Part shown: in pieces, positions 39,897 to 49,008 of the stretch
Numbering within the stretch: the stretch's first letter is position 1
Layout of the letters: each line of letters begins with the position of its first letter
Assembly (NCBI RefSeq): GCF_034258515.1
Contig: NZ_CP139438.1
Coordinates: 2,790,001 to 2,854,000 of the forward strand
Origin: Pseudarthrobacter oxydans
GTDB lineage: Bacteria; Actinomycetota; Actinomycetes; Actinomycetales; Micrococcaceae
Length of the DNA: 64,000 nucleotides
Direction: 5' to 3'
Notes under the pieces: generated by a model
What the model was told of the DNA's origin: nothing
Database searches by the model: none
Seen by the model: only the letters and a program-made list of their open reading frames with translations
Made by a program: the position numbers and the translations under genes

Positions 39897-41056
39897 GCGT
39901 CTGCCTCCTTGGCGGGTGCCTGCAAGGTGCTGGTGTCCAGCACAAAACGGTATTTCACATCGCCTGCCACCATCCGGTCGTAGGCCTCATTCAGCTGGTC
40001 TGCCCGCACGACCTCGATGTCCGCAGCAACACCGTGCCCGGCGCAGAAGTCCAGCATCTCCTGGGTTTCGGCGATGCCGCCAATCAGCGAGCCGGTGTAG
40101 GAAAGCCGACGCCCGATGAGCGCGCCCGGGTTCACCGGCGGCATCGCCTCCGACGGCAGGCCCAGCTGGAAGAGCGCACCGTCCACCCGCAGGGTCCGGA
40201 AGAACGGTTTCAGGTCGTGCGGGGCCGCCACGGTGTCGATGATGAGGTCGATGCTGCGGTTGGCCGCTGCCATCGCCGCTTCGTCGCGGGACAGGACAAC
40301 CTCATCCGCGCCCAGCTCCACGGCAGCCGCCACTTTTGCCTCCGACGTGGTGAACACCACCACCTTCGCTCCCATTGCCTTGGCGAACTTGACGGCCATG
40401 TGGCCGAGTCCGCCCAGCCCCACCACGCCCACAACGTCGCCTTCTTCGACGTCGAAGTGCCGAAGCGGCGAGAACGTGGTGACGCCGGCGCACAGCAGTG
40501 GGGCAGCGGCGGCGGGATCGAGGGCTGCCGGCACCCGCAGGACGTAGCGGCGGTCCACCACCACGGAGGAGGAGTAGCCGCCCTGCGTCAGGGCGCCGCC
40601 GTTCCGCCGGTCAACGGCCCCGTACGTGCCGGTCATGCCGTTTTCGCAGTACTGTTCCAGGCCGTCCAGGCAGCTTTCGCATTCGCGGCACGAGTCCACC
40701 ATGCAGCCCACACCCACGCGGTCGCCAGCGGCGAAATCCGTCACCGCGGAGCCCACCCGGCTGACTGTGCCCACAATTTCGTGTCCCGGGACCAGCGGCC
40801 AGACCTTGCCGCCCCACTCGCCGCGGGTTGCATGCACATCCGAGTGGCACAGCCCGCAGAACTCGATGGCGATTTCGACGTCGTCCGCCCCGGGAGCGCG
40901 CCGGGCAAGGGTCAGCGGCACGAGCCCGCTGTCCGGTGACGTCGCGCCGTACCCGGCAGCGAGGCGGCCGCCGTCGACAGCAATTGCTTCAGGAGCGGCA
41001 GGTTCCGGGGCGACTGGTTTGGCAAGGGGCGGCGGTACGGGGCGTCCTGGAGTCAT
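39893..41056 (-). CDS. Zinc-dependent NAD(P) alcohol dehydrogenase (cinnamyl-type)
   Basis: The 387-residue medium-chain dehydrogenase has a catalytic zinc site (EFCGLCHSDVH and GHEIVG), a structural zinc site (DSCRECESCLDGLEQYC), and the cofactor motif VGLGGLGHMAVKFAKAMG. The pattern is closest to the YahK/cinnamyl-alcohol group that reduces aldehydes. The first 30 residues are a Pro/Ala-rich tail not seen in all relatives. It overlaps the sulfurtransferase gene by ATGA on one side and the HIT gene on the other. Confidence 0.9.
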   Translation of the reverse strand: MTPGRPVPPPLAKPVAPEPAAPEAIAVDGGRLAAGYGATSPDSGLVPLTLARRAPGADDVEIAIEFCGLCHSDVHATRGEWGGKVWPLVPGHEIVGTVSRVGSAVTDFAAGDRVGVGCMVDSCRECESCLDGLEQYCENGMTGTYGAVDRRNGGALTQGGYSSSVVVDRRYVLRVPAALDPAAAAPLLCAGVTTFSPLRHFDVEEGDVVGVVGLGGLGHMAVKFAKAMGAKVVVFTTSEAKVAAAVELGADEVVLSRDEAAMAAANRSIDLIIDTVAAPHDLKPFFRTLRVDGALFQLGLPSEAMPPVNPGALIGRRLSYTGSLIGGIAETQEMLDFCAGHGVAADIEVVRADQLNEAYDRMVAGDVKYRFVLDTSTLQAPAKEADA

Positions 41057-41949
41057 AGTGGGACGCTACCCTTGACCGCAGCCGTGTTTCCACTCGGCGG
41101 TCCGCTTGGGCGGCCGGGCTCTGCGCCGGTTGCCACCGGCAGGTCCGGGTTGTTGGACCACTCCGAGAACGAACCCGGATACAGTGCAGCCCGAAAGCCG
41201 GCGAGTTCCAGGGCTGCCACCTCATGGGCCGCAGTGACCCCGGAGCCGCAGTACACCGCGACGTGCACTCCGTCCCGGACGCCCAGCGACTCAAAACGGC
41301 GGCGGAGGGCGTCGGACGGCAGGAACCGCCCGCTGCTGTCCACGTTTTCCGACGTCGGCGCGCTGACCGCACCCGGGATATGTCCGGCCCGGGGGTCAAC
41401 AGGCTCAAACTCCCCGCGGTACCGCTCCCCGGCACGGGCATCCAGCAAGAGGCCGGCGTGCGGCCAGCCGGCCGCGGCAGCGGCGTCGAGCACCGGCATG
41501 TTTCCGTCCGCGAGCGTCACGTCTCCCGCCTCCGGGACAACCGGTCCTGCTTCCACCGGAAGGCCCGCGGCACGCCAGGCGGCCAAGCCGCCGTCAAGCA
41601 GGTAAACGTCCGCGAAGCCGGCGTTCCGGAGCATCCACCACATGCGTGCCGCGGCCATGCTGCCGCTGTCATCGTAGGCAACCACGACGTCGCCGTCGCG
41701 GATGCCCCAGCGCCTGGCGCTTTCCTGGAAGTCCCGGGCGGCCGGCAGCGGGTGCCTCCCGCGCTCCGGAACTGCCGGGGCGGCAAGTTCGGTGGCGAGG
41801 TCCACGAACACGGCACCCGGCAGGTGCCCCTGCAGGTAGTGGCGGTAACCGTGCGGATCGCCCAGGACCCAGCGGACGTCAAGGAGCACCGTGCGCCGGT
41901 GTTCGGCAAGGCGGGCCTGCAGGCCGGCCACGTCGATCAAGGGGTTCAA
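41053..41949 (-). CDS. Sulfurtransferase (thiosulfate/3-mercaptopyruvate type)
   Basis: The 298-residue protein has two rhodanese domains. The C-terminal active loop is YCGSGVTA with Cys234. This loop, CGSGVT, is the mercaptopyruvate type, whereas CRKGVT is the thiosulfate type. The N-terminal domain is inactive, as usual. It probably moves sulfane sulfur to a thiol acceptor. The gene overlaps its neighbours by ATGA on both sides. Confidence 0.9.
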   Translation of the reverse strand: MNPLIDVAGLQARLAEHRRTVLLDVRWVLGDPHGYRHYLQGHLPGAVFVDLATELAAPAVPERGRHPLPAARDFQESARRWGIRDGDVVVAYDDSGSMAAARMWWMLRNAGFADVYLLDGGLAAWRAAGLPVEAGPVVPEAGDVTLADGNMPVLDAAAAAGWPHAGLLLDARAGERYRGEFEPVDPRAGHIPGAVSAPTSENVDSSGRFLPSDALRRRFESLGVRDGVHVAVYCGSGVTAAHEVAALELAGFRAALYPGSFSEWSNNPDLPVATGAEPGRPSGPPSGNTAAVKGSVPL

Positions 41950-42602
41950 ACTTCCACCGACTCCCGGGCAGCCAGATGGGTGTATTCGGTGCCGTATTTG
42001 GCGCCGATCCTCTGGACATGGCCTTCCACGATCTTCAGGCCGTTCTCGTTGAGCAGTCCGTCATGGATCTGGAACGCCTTCGGCGCCCGGACGCCGATCA
42101 CAAAGTCCAGCACCTCGGCGGATTTGCTCCACGGCGCGTGGAGGGGAACCAACAGGGTCCGGACGCTGGTCCCGTCCGGAATGACGAAGGAGTCCCCCGG
42201 GTGGTACACGTTGTCGTCGATGAGGTATCCGATGTTGGCGACAACGGGGATCTGCGGGTGGATCAGGGCATGCTGGCCTCCGAAGCTGCGGACGGTGAAG
42301 CCGGCAGCCTGGAATGTTGAGCCAGGGTTCACGGCGTGGATGCGCGCGGCTTCGCCCGTGGCCTTGTCCTGCAGCTGGCCGGCAACCCGCGCCGGAGCGA
42401 AAACCGCCAGCGCCCCGTTTGCGCGCAACGCCTCCACCACAACCGGAACGTCGATGTGGTCGGCATGCTCATGCGTGACCAGGACCGCCTCCGCATCCTC
42501 CAGGGCCTCCGCCGACTCGGAAAAGTTGCCCGGATCCAGGACCAGGACCCGGCCGTCCTTTTCAAGGCGGACGCAGGAGTGGGTGTATTTGGTCAGCTTC
42601 AT
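41946..42602 (-). CDS. MBL-fold metal-dependent hydrolase
   Basis: The 218-residue metallo-beta-lactamase-fold protein has the motif THEHADHID (His44, His46, Asp48, His49), and later metal ligands (HPGDSF near residue 139, HDGLL). It resembles the UlaG/YtkL-type hydrolases; the substrate is unknown. It is the first gene of a four-gene minus-strand operon and is divergent from zur. Confidence 0.88.
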   Translation of the reverse strand: MKLTKYTHSCVRLEKDGRVLVLDPGNFSESAEALEDAEAVLVTHEHADHIDVPVVVEALRANGALAVFAPARVAGQLQDKATGEAARIHAVNPGSTFQAAGFTVRSFGGQHALIHPQIPVVANIGYLIDDNVYHPGDSFVIPDGTSVRTLLVPLHAPWSKSAEVLDFVIGVRAPKAFQIHDGLLNENGLKIVEGHVQRIGAKYGTEYTHLAARESVEV

Positions 42603-42696
42603 AGCGCCAGCCTAGGGTCCGCCGCGGGACCGTGTCCACGACGCTCCGGCTGGTAATCTGTATCTTTGCCACCATCCTGAGGAAGCGAGTCCATCC

Positions 42697-43161
42697 ATGC
42701 CCTTCGGCGCCAAGGCTGATTCCACCACCCCGTCCCCCGTGCCGGGCGGCGGCAAGGAACAGCGCGTCACGAAGCAGCGCCGGGCCGTAAGCGCCGCCCT
42801 GGATGAACTCGACGATTTCGTCAGCACGCAGGAGCTGTACCGGATCCTGCAAAACCAGGGCGCCCCGGTCTCGCTGGCAACCGCCTACCGGATCCTGCAG
42901 TCTCTCGCGGACGAGGGGCTGGTGGACGTTCTGCGGAACGGCGACGGTGAAGCGGTGTACAGGCGCTGCGCCGTCACCGGGCACCATCACCACTTGCTGT
43001 GCCGCAACTGTGGAAAGGCCGTGGAAGTGGAGGCCCCCGCCGTCGAGACGTGGGCGGCGCGCATCGCGGCAGAACACGGATACACCGACGTGGCCCACAC
43101 GGTGGAGATTTTCGGGCTCTGCCCTGACTGCACGGTGCGCCAGGCCGCCGGCATCCTTTAG
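42697..43161 (+). CDS. zur: Zinc uptake regulator, Fur family
   Basis: The 154-residue protein has an N-terminal winged helix (LYRILQNQGAPVSLATAYRILQSLADEGLVD). A C-terminal dimer domain follows with HHHHLLCRNCGKAVEVEAP and CPDC, which supply the structural Zn(Cys)4 site. The His-rich segment is typical of Zur. Nearby znuABC and a palindromic Fur-type box upstream of znuA support the zinc role over iron. It is convergent to znuB. Confidence 0.92.
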   Translation: MPFGAKADSTTPSPVPGGGKEQRVTKQRRAVSAALDELDDFVSTQELYRILQNQGAPVSLATAYRILQSLADEGLVDVLRNGDGEAVYRRCAVTGHHHHLLCRNCGKAVEVEAPAVETWAARIAAEHGYTDVAHTVEIFGLCPDCTVRQAAGIL

Positions 43162-43215
43162 GCACGCAGCCAGGTAGGCGACCATGCAGGGGGCAGGCAG
43201 TAGGCAGGCCGCCTT

Positions 43216-44091
43216 TCAGGATGCGGCCAGGACCCGCCCGTTGATGCCCCTTGCGGCCCGCACCGACCCGATCACCCGGCACACCACGTAGATCAGGAAC
43301 GACAGGGTAGTGACGTAGGGGCTGATGGGGATGCGTCCGCCCAGGGCCAGCAGGATCCCGCCCACCGTGGCCGTCATGGCAAAGAGCACGCTAAGCACCA
43401 CCACCGCCACCGGTGACGACGTCACCCGCAGCGCCGCCGCGGCCGGGGTAATCAGCAGGGCGAGGACCAGGAGCGCGCCCACCACCTGGATGGACAGCGC
43501 TACGGAGACGCCCAGGAGGACCATGAATACGATGGCAAGCGTCCGGACGGGAACACCCCGGGCCTCCGCCAGTTCCGGATCCAGGCTGGCGAAATTGAGC
43601 GGCCGCCAAATGGCCACCAAGGCCAGCATCACCACCACGGCGGTACCGGCAAGCGCCTGGAGCTGCACGGTGTCCACGGACACGATCTGCCCGGTCAGCA
43701 GGCCGAACTTGTTGGCAGCCCGTCCTTCGTAAAGGGACAGGAACAGGATCCCAAGTCCCAGCCCGAACGGCATGATCACGCCGATGATTGAATTCTTGTC
43801 CCTGGCCCGGACGCCCATCAGGCCCAAAAGCAGGGCGGCGGCAACCGATCCTATGAGCGATCCAAAGACGATGTTCGCGCCGACCAGCAGGGCAAAGGCG
43901 GCACCGGCGAAGGAGAGTTCGGATATGCCGTGGACCGCGAAGGCCAGGTCGCGCTTCATGACAAAGGTGCCAACCAGCCCGCCCAGCAGGCCAAGGACGG
44001 CACCTGCCCAAATCGAGTTCTGGACCAGGACCAGCAGCTCGCCGTAGTTCTCGAAGCTGAAGATCGCGTCAAGGATGCTGTCCGCGTCCAT
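43216..44091 (-). CDS. znuB: Zinc ABC transporter permease
   Basis: The 291-residue protein is an ABC-3 type permease with about eight helices. Conserved elements include HGISELSFAGAAFALL and VVGALLVLALLITPAAAAL. Together with ZnuA and ZnuC it imports zinc. Its ATG shares one base with the znuC stop (TGATG). Confidence 0.93.
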   Translation of the reverse strand: MDADSILDAIFSFENYGELLVLVQNSIWAGAVLGLLGGLVGTFVMKRDLAFAVHGISELSFAGAAFALLVGANIVFGSLIGSVAAALLLGLMGVRARDKNSIIGVIMPFGLGLGILFLSLYEGRAANKFGLLTGQIVSVDTVQLQALAGTAVVVMLALVAIWRPLNFASLDPELAEARGVPVRTLAIVFMVLLGVSVALSIQVVGALLVLALLITPAAAALRVTSSPVAVVVLSVLFAMTATVGGILLALGGRIPISPYVTTLSFLIYVVCRVIGSVRAARGINGRVLAAS

Positions 44092-44903
44092 CAGGCAGCC
44101 TCTCCCGCCGCGTGCGTCTCCGCATGGTGGTGGGTTGTGGCGTCAGGGAGGCCCACCACCACGATGCGGCCGTTCGCGTGGATAACCTCAACGTGGCTGC
44201 CGTAGAGGCCGGAGAGGACTTCCGTGGTCATGACTTCCTCGGGGGTTCCCACCCTGAAGCGTCCGCCGGCCAAGTACAGGACACGGTCCACGTAGTCGAT
44301 GATGGGGTTGATTTCGTGCGTCACGAACACAACGGCGCTGTTCTGGTCGCGGCACTGCTTGTTGATCAGGGCGCTGACCGCCTGCTGGTGGTGCAGGTCC
44401 AGGGAGAGCAGTGGTTCGTCGCAAAGCAGGACCTGCGGATCCGTGGCAAGTGCCTGCGCCACGCGGAGCCGCTGCTGCTCGCCGCCGGAGAGCTGGCCCA
44501 CCGGGACTTTTGCGTATTCCGTGGCACCAACCAGTTCAAGGAGTTCGTCAATCCTGCGGTTGGCCTTGGCGGTGTTCAGGCGCAGGCCCCAGCGGTGGCC
44601 GTCAACGCCCAGGCCCACGAGGTCCCTGGCACGCATGGGAGTGTCCGGAGCGAACGATTTCTGCTGCGGGATGTAGCCGATCAGGCTGCTCCCGCGCTCC
44701 ACGGGGCGGCCGCCCAGGACGGCCTGGCCGCGGTGCAGGTCCTGGAGCCCTAGGAGGACCTTCAGGAATGTGGTCTTGCCGCTTCCGTTGGGACCAAGCA
44801 CGGCGAAGAACTCGCCGGGCTTAATGTCCAGGTCCAGGTCCTCCCAGAGCGCCCGCTTACCGAACTTCAGGGACGCTCCGGTAAGGCTGACCAGGGGTTT
44901 CAA
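44091..44903 (-). CDS. znuC: Zinc ABC transporter ATP-binding protein
   Basis: The 270-residue ATPase has Walker A GPNGSGKTT (near 36), the signature LSGGEQQRLRVAQAL, Walker B VLLCDEPLLSLD and the switch His (VTHEINP). The C-terminus is His-rich (THHHAETHAAG). It overlaps znuA by 4 bp and znuB by 1 bp. Confidence 0.94.
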   Translation of the reverse strand: MKPLVSLTGASLKFGKRALWEDLDLDIKPGEFFAVLGPNGSGKTTFLKVLLGLQDLHRGQAVLGGRPVERGSSLIGYIPQQKSFAPDTPMRARDLVGLGVDGHRWGLRLNTAKANRRIDELLELVGATEYAKVPVGQLSGGEQQRLRVAQALATDPQVLLCDEPLLSLDLHHQQAVSALINKQCRDQNSAVVFVTHEINPIIDYVDRVLYLAGGRFRVGTPEEVMTTEVLSGLYGSHVEVIHANGRIVVVGLPDATTHHHAETHAAGEAA

Positions 44904-45889
44904 CTATTTGTCTCCAGAACTTTGCTGATGTTGTCCACATTGTCCGTCATCCACTGCAGGTACGTCTTGCCCTCAGGCAGTGTTTCGTTGAAATCCACCA
45001 CCGGAACCCCGGCAGTTTCCGCGGCCTTCTTCAGCGACTCCGTCTGCGGGCCTTCGGTCTGGCTGTTGTAGGCGAGGAGCCGCACCGACTTCGTGGCCAC
45101 CAGGTCGGTTGCCGCCTTGAGGACTGCAGGCGGCACGTCGGAGCCTTCTTCAATCGCAGCAGTGTAGTCCGCAGGGGTGGCGTTCACCAGCCCGGCATCC
45201 TCAAGGAGGTAGAGGGGCACGGGTTCGGTGACGGCAACCTGGGCCCCGGCTGACGCAGGCTTGAGGGCATCGAGCTTTATGTGCAGCTCTTCAACGCTGG
45301 ATTTGAAGGCGGAAGCGTTCGACTGGAAGGTCGAAGCAGAGGCGGGGTCCAGCTCGCCGAGCTTGGCGGCGATGCCGTCGGCCAGCTGCTCCATGGCGTG
45401 CAGGCTGTACCAGACGTGCTCGTTCATTTCGCCGTGGCCGTGCGCGGAGTCATCCCCCGCTGCTGGTTCCGTCGTGGTCGCCCCAGCGGAGGGCTTTTCC
45501 TCCTCCGGGTGGGCAAGGCCGGAAAGTTCGACGGCGTTCAGCACCTTCGCGTCGTCGAGGCCGCTGTCCTGTGCCAGGGTGTGGATGAAGCCGTCGTAAC
45601 CGCCGCCGTTTTCCAGGACAAGGTCCGCCTTGGACACTGCCAGCCGGTCCTGGGCAGTGGCTTCGTAGGAATGCGGATCCTGGCTGGTCTTGGTAATGAG
45701 GGCCGTAACGCTGACCTTGTCACCGCCGATTGTCTTGGCGATGTCCCCGTAGACGTTGGTTGACGCCACCACGTTGATCCCGTCGGCAGCCTGCGTTGAC
45801 GGTTCCGCCTGCGGGCTGCACGCGGTGAGCAGGAGGCCTAGCCCGGCAAGGGCGGCCATGGACGATCGGGCAGCGGCGGTACGGCGCAC
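44900..45889 (-). CDS. znuA: Zinc ABC transporter substrate-binding lipoprotein
   Basis: The 329-residue protein has a lipobox (LLLTACSP) after a basic start, and a cluster A-I fold with the metal-binding His in SYEATAQDRLAVSKADLVLENGG and EHVWYSLHAM. A short acidic His loop (DDSAHGHGEMNEH) is the zinc-collecting loop. I chose the GTG at 45889, which has a GAGG Shine-Dalgarno at 5 bp; the longer frame starts with a TTG and lacks one. Confidence 0.92.
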   Translation of the reverse strand: MRRTAAARSSMAALAGLGLLLTACSPQAEPSTQAADGINVVASTNVYGDIAKTIGGDKVSVTALITKTSQDPHSYEATAQDRLAVSKADLVLENGGGYDGFIHTLAQDSGLDDAKVLNAVELSGLAHPEEEKPSAGATTTEPAAGDDSAHGHGEMNEHVWYSLHAMEQLADGIAAKLGELDPASASTFQSNASAFKSSVEELHIKLDALKPASAGAQVAVTEPVPLYLLEDAGLVNATPADYTAAIEEGSDVPPAVLKAATDLVATKSVRLLAYNSQTEGPQTESLKKAAETAGVPVVDFNETLPEGKTYLQWMTDNVDNISKVLETNS

Positions 45890-45937
45890 GGGAACCTCAT
45901 TCAAAAGGGAAGGTGAAAACAACCAGTCCAGCTTATA

Positions 45938-45964
45938 CCTAAATGGGAATCATTCCTATTTAGG
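45938..45964. promoter_or_regulatory. Zur-type operator upstream of znuA
   Basis: A 27-bp near-perfect palindrome (one mismatched symmetric pair plus the centre base) has the core GGAATCATTCC and CCTAAAT arms. It lies about 49 bp upstream of the znuA start, where a Fur-family repressor would sit. The adjacent zur gene makes Zur the likely ligand. Confidence 0.8.
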
Positions 45965-45980
45965 ACGGAAGGCCGGCAGA

Positions 45981-46018
45981 AAAGGCGCCTTCCCCGAACT
46001 GGCCGGGAAGGGCGCCTT
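45981..46018 (-). terminator. Terminator after the CNNM gene
   Basis: AAGGCGCC-TTCCC pairs with GGGAA-GGCGCCTT (stem of 8 + 5 bp with one bulged base) just after the stop of the minus-strand CBS gene. The short T-run on one side fits a terminator for that operon. Confidence 0.7.
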
Positions 46019-46022
46019 CGGG

Positions 46023-47093
46023 TCAGCTGCCGTTCGGCTGTCCCAGCCTGCGGATGCCGGTGGCCTGCGTGGCGTCCCTGATCTCGCCCACCAGCTGCTC
46101 GATCACGTCCTCGAGGAACAGGACGCCCTGGGTGTTGCCGTCCGGGCCGATCACCCGGGCCAGGTGCGAGCCAGTGCGCTGCATGACGGACATCGCCTTT
46201 TCAATCTCGTCGTCCAGTGCCAGGTTGGCCAACGACCGGATGCGGCTTTCGGCTATCGGCAGCCCATACGCCTCCTCGGGGATGGAGAGCACGTCCTTGA
46301 CGTGGAGGTAGCCGTACAGCATGTCGTCCTCGTCAAGCATGGGGAATCGGGAAAACCCGGTGCGGCTGACTGCTTTTTCGAACTCCACCGGTGTGGTGGA
46401 CGCCTTCAGCATGACCAGCTTGTCCAGCGGCACCATGATGTCCGCGGCCGTGTATTCGGAGAACTCCAGCGCGCCGGTGATCAGCCCGGCGTCGTCGTCC
46501 ACCAGGCCGTGGCGGGTGGACTCCTGCACGATCGACTGCACCTCCTCAAGGGTGAAGGAGGAATTCACCTCATCCTTGGGCTCAATGCGGAGGAGCTTGA
46601 GGATGTGGTTCGCGGACCAGTTCAGGACCGAGATCACGGGGTGGACCAGCCGGGCAACAAACATCAGCGGCGGGGCAAGCAGCAGCGCCGCCTTGTCTGC
46701 CACGCTTACCGAAATGTTCTTCGGCACCATCTCGCCGAAGGTGACGTGCAGGAACGTCACCAGCATCAGGGCAACGGCGAAGGCCGCCACGTCGGCGATC
46801 TCCATCGGCAGTCCAAGGGTCTCCAGGGGGACGGCCAGCAGGTGGTGGATAGCAGGTTCAGCCACCAGCAGGATCAGCAGCGAACACACGGTGATGCCAA
46901 GCTGCGCACATGCCAGCATCAGCGACACGTTTTCCATGGCGCGGAGGGTGGTCTGCGCACGCTTGGACCCGGCCTCGGCCAGCGGCTCGATCTGGCTTCG
47001 CCGCGCGGACATGACCGCGAACTCAGCGGCAACGAAGAACGCATTACCAAGCAGCAGGATCCCCAGCCAGACGATTCCGGCCCAGTCGCTCAT
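46023..47093 (-). CDS. CNNM/CorC-type CBS domain membrane protein (second gene)
   Basis: The 356-residue protein has an N-terminal DUF21/CNNM domain (about 1-185, MSDWAGIVWLGILLLGNAFFVAAEFAVMSAR) with four helices and two CBS domains (about 200-335). The family includes Mg/Co efflux proteins and the old 'hemolysin' names. It lacks the C-terminal CorC/HlyC domain of its neighbour. It overlaps that neighbour by 4 bp, and the pair probably forms a heteromeric complex. Confidence 0.88.
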   Translation of the reverse strand: MSDWAGIVWLGILLLGNAFFVAAEFAVMSARRSQIEPLAEAGSKRAQTTLRAMENVSLMLACAQLGITVCSLLILLVAEPAIHHLLAVPLETLGLPMEIADVAAFAVALMLVTFLHVTFGEMVPKNISVSVADKAALLLAPPLMFVARLVHPVISVLNWSANHILKLLRIEPKDEVNSSFTLEEVQSIVQESTRHGLVDDDAGLITGALEFSEYTAADIMVPLDKLVMLKASTTPVEFEKAVSRTGFSRFPMLDEDDMLYGYLHVKDVLSIPEEAYGLPIAESRIRSLANLALDDEIEKAMSVMQRTGSHLARVIGPDGNTQGVLFLEDVIEQLVGEIRDATQATGIRRLGQPNGS

Positions 47094-48460
47094 TGTTCTG
47101 TCCTGTCGTTGCGCTTGGACCTGCCGTTGCGCTTCGTCTTGTCATCGGTGGCCGCGGGCTCGGGCTCAACGGCCGGGTGGAAGCAGATCCGGTCAATCCG
47201 GCGGCCGTCCATTCTGGTGACACTCAGTGTCCCCCCGCCAACGGGAACCGTGTCCCCCACGGCGGCAATCCTGCCCAGCTTGCTCATGACGTACCCGCCC
47301 ACGGTCTCATAGGCCGCTTCGTCGGGGACGGTCAGCCGCGGAATCTGCTCGGACAACTCGTCCGGGCGAAGCAGGCCCGGGAAGTACCAGTCGCCGGAGG
47401 CACTCTGCAGCAGTCCCGGGCGGACCTTGTCGTGCTCATCCGCCACCTCCCCCACGATTTCCTCGACCAGGTCCTCGAGGGTGGCGATGCCGGCAGTTCC
47501 GCCGTACTCATCCAGGACCACTGCGAGTTGCAGGTTGCCGTCCCTGAGTTCTGCCAGAAGCGCGTCAAGGTGGATGGTCTCGGGAACCCTCAGGACCTCC
47601 GTCATGATGGCCCCGGCTTCCAGGTTCGGGCGGCGGTCCCAGGGAACAGCCACCGCCTTCTTCACGTGCACCAGCCCCCGGATGTCGTCCGCGGAGTCAC
47701 CGATGACCGGGAAACGGGAGTATCCGGTCCGGCGCGCGGCATCCACCACATCCGAGACCGGCTGGTCGGCGTCGATCGTCTCCACCCGGATGCGCGGCGT
47801 CATCACGTCCGCCGCTGTCCTCGTGGAGAAGTTCAAGGTGCGCGCCACGAAGTTGGCGGTGCCGGCGTCGAGCGTTCCCATCGCCGCCGAACGGCGCACC
47901 AGGGATGCAAGTTCCGCGGGCGTCCGGGCGCCGGAGATTTCCTCCTTTGCCTCCAGTCCAAAAACGTTCAGCACCTTGTTGGAGAATCCGTTGAGCACCA
48001 CGATGGCAGGCCTGAAGACGGCGGTGAACATCAGCTGCGGCCGCGCCAGGGCCCGCCCTACGGGGAAGGACAGCGCAATGGCCATGTTCTTGGGCACCAG
48101 TTCGCCCAGGAGCATGGAGAGCAGGGTGGCGATCACCATGGCCAGGACCAGGGAAATGGAGGAGGCCGCGACGCCGGCAAGTCCGACGGCGGCCAGGGGG
48201 GCCTCCAGGAGGCGGCCCAAGGAGGGCTCCATCACGTAGCCGGTGAGGAGGGTGGTCAGGGTAATGCCCAGCTGGCAGCTGGACAGCTGCGTAGACAGCG
48301 ACTTCAGGCAGGTGAGCAATGGCGCGGCGGCCGTGTCGCCGTCGTCAATGGCGCGCTGGACCGTTGCCTGGTCCAAGGCGATGAGGGAGAACTCGACGGC
48401 GACGAAGAAACCCGTACCGGCGATGAGCAGCAGTCCTGCTGCGAGGAGTAGCCACTCCAT
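47090..48460 (-). CDS. CNNM/CorC-type CBS domain membrane protein (first gene)
   Basis: The 456-residue protein has a DUF21 membrane domain (1-180), two CBS domains (about 215-325) and a C-terminal CorC/HlyC-like domain (about 345-435, GDWYFPGLLRPDELSEQIPRL). A basic Arg/Lys tail follows. It likely exports Mg2+ or related cations, regulated by nucleotide binding to the CBS domains. It is the first of a pair; the downstream gene is shorter and lacks the last domain. Confidence 0.88.
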   Translation of the reverse strand: MEWLLLAAGLLLIAGTGFFVAVEFSLIALDQATVQRAIDDGDTAAAPLLTCLKSLSTQLSSCQLGITLTTLLTGYVMEPSLGRLLEAPLAAVGLAGVAASSISLVLAMVIATLLSMLLGELVPKNMAIALSFPVGRALARPQLMFTAVFRPAIVVLNGFSNKVLNVFGLEAKEEISGARTPAELASLVRRSAAMGTLDAGTANFVARTLNFSTRTAADVMTPRIRVETIDADQPVSDVVDAARRTGYSRFPVIGDSADDIRGLVHVKKAVAVPWDRRPNLEAGAIMTEVLRVPETIHLDALLAELRDGNLQLAVVLDEYGGTAGIATLEDLVEEIVGEVADEHDKVRPGLLQSASGDWYFPGLLRPDELSEQIPRLTVPDEAAYETVGGYVMSKLGRIAAVGDTVPVGGGTLSVTRMDGRRIDRICFHPAVEPEPAATDDKTKRNGRSKRNDRTEQ

Positions 48461-49008
48461 TCAGCATCCCGCCCGGGAGGCGGTTGCCGACGGCGTGGCA
48501 TTTAAAAGGGGAAGCCGGGGACTGGACGATCTTCCCGGCGGAGGATGGTCGGCAGAGACCGACGCTCTTTCCGCGGGGGCTACGGCCGGCCGGGCTGCCG
48601 GCGGATGATGGGCTCGTGTTCGGGGTTTGCCGGCTCTGCGGGTGGACTGCGCGGAGCTGGTCTTCATGCTCCGCTGACAGCCCCCAGGCCGGCACCTAGA
48701 TTTACTGTCCATAAGGTTTTTAGTCTACAGGAGCAGCACCCCCCGCCCCGCCGCCGCCGGCCCGCCGGCAGCTCCCCCAGCCTGGTTCTTGCCACGGCAG
48801 GGCGCTGCTCGACCGTGGTGCATAACGCCACATTCAGCGATCCCGGCGTCACTTCATGATTTGAATCACCCTTATTGGCAGTTAAGACAAGATGCTCACT
48901 AGACTTGCAAAGGTCTGGGTTCAGAGGACGCAGAGATCGGTTCGAACGTGTTGCTGAGGCACCGTGGGGCCGGAGAGAAATCAAACTCATGGAAGAGGCG
49001 TATTTCAA
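48461..49008. other. Intergenic region upstream of kgd
   Basis: These 548 bp lie between divergent genes. No ORF with a credible Shine-Dalgarno is seen. A Gly/Pro-coding GC-rich stretch with CCGCC repeats occurs at 48740-48780. A weak -35-like TTGGCA (about 48875) lies 134 bp before the kgd start, without a convincing -10. It probably holds the promoters of both genes, but I cannot place them. Confidence 0.5.
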
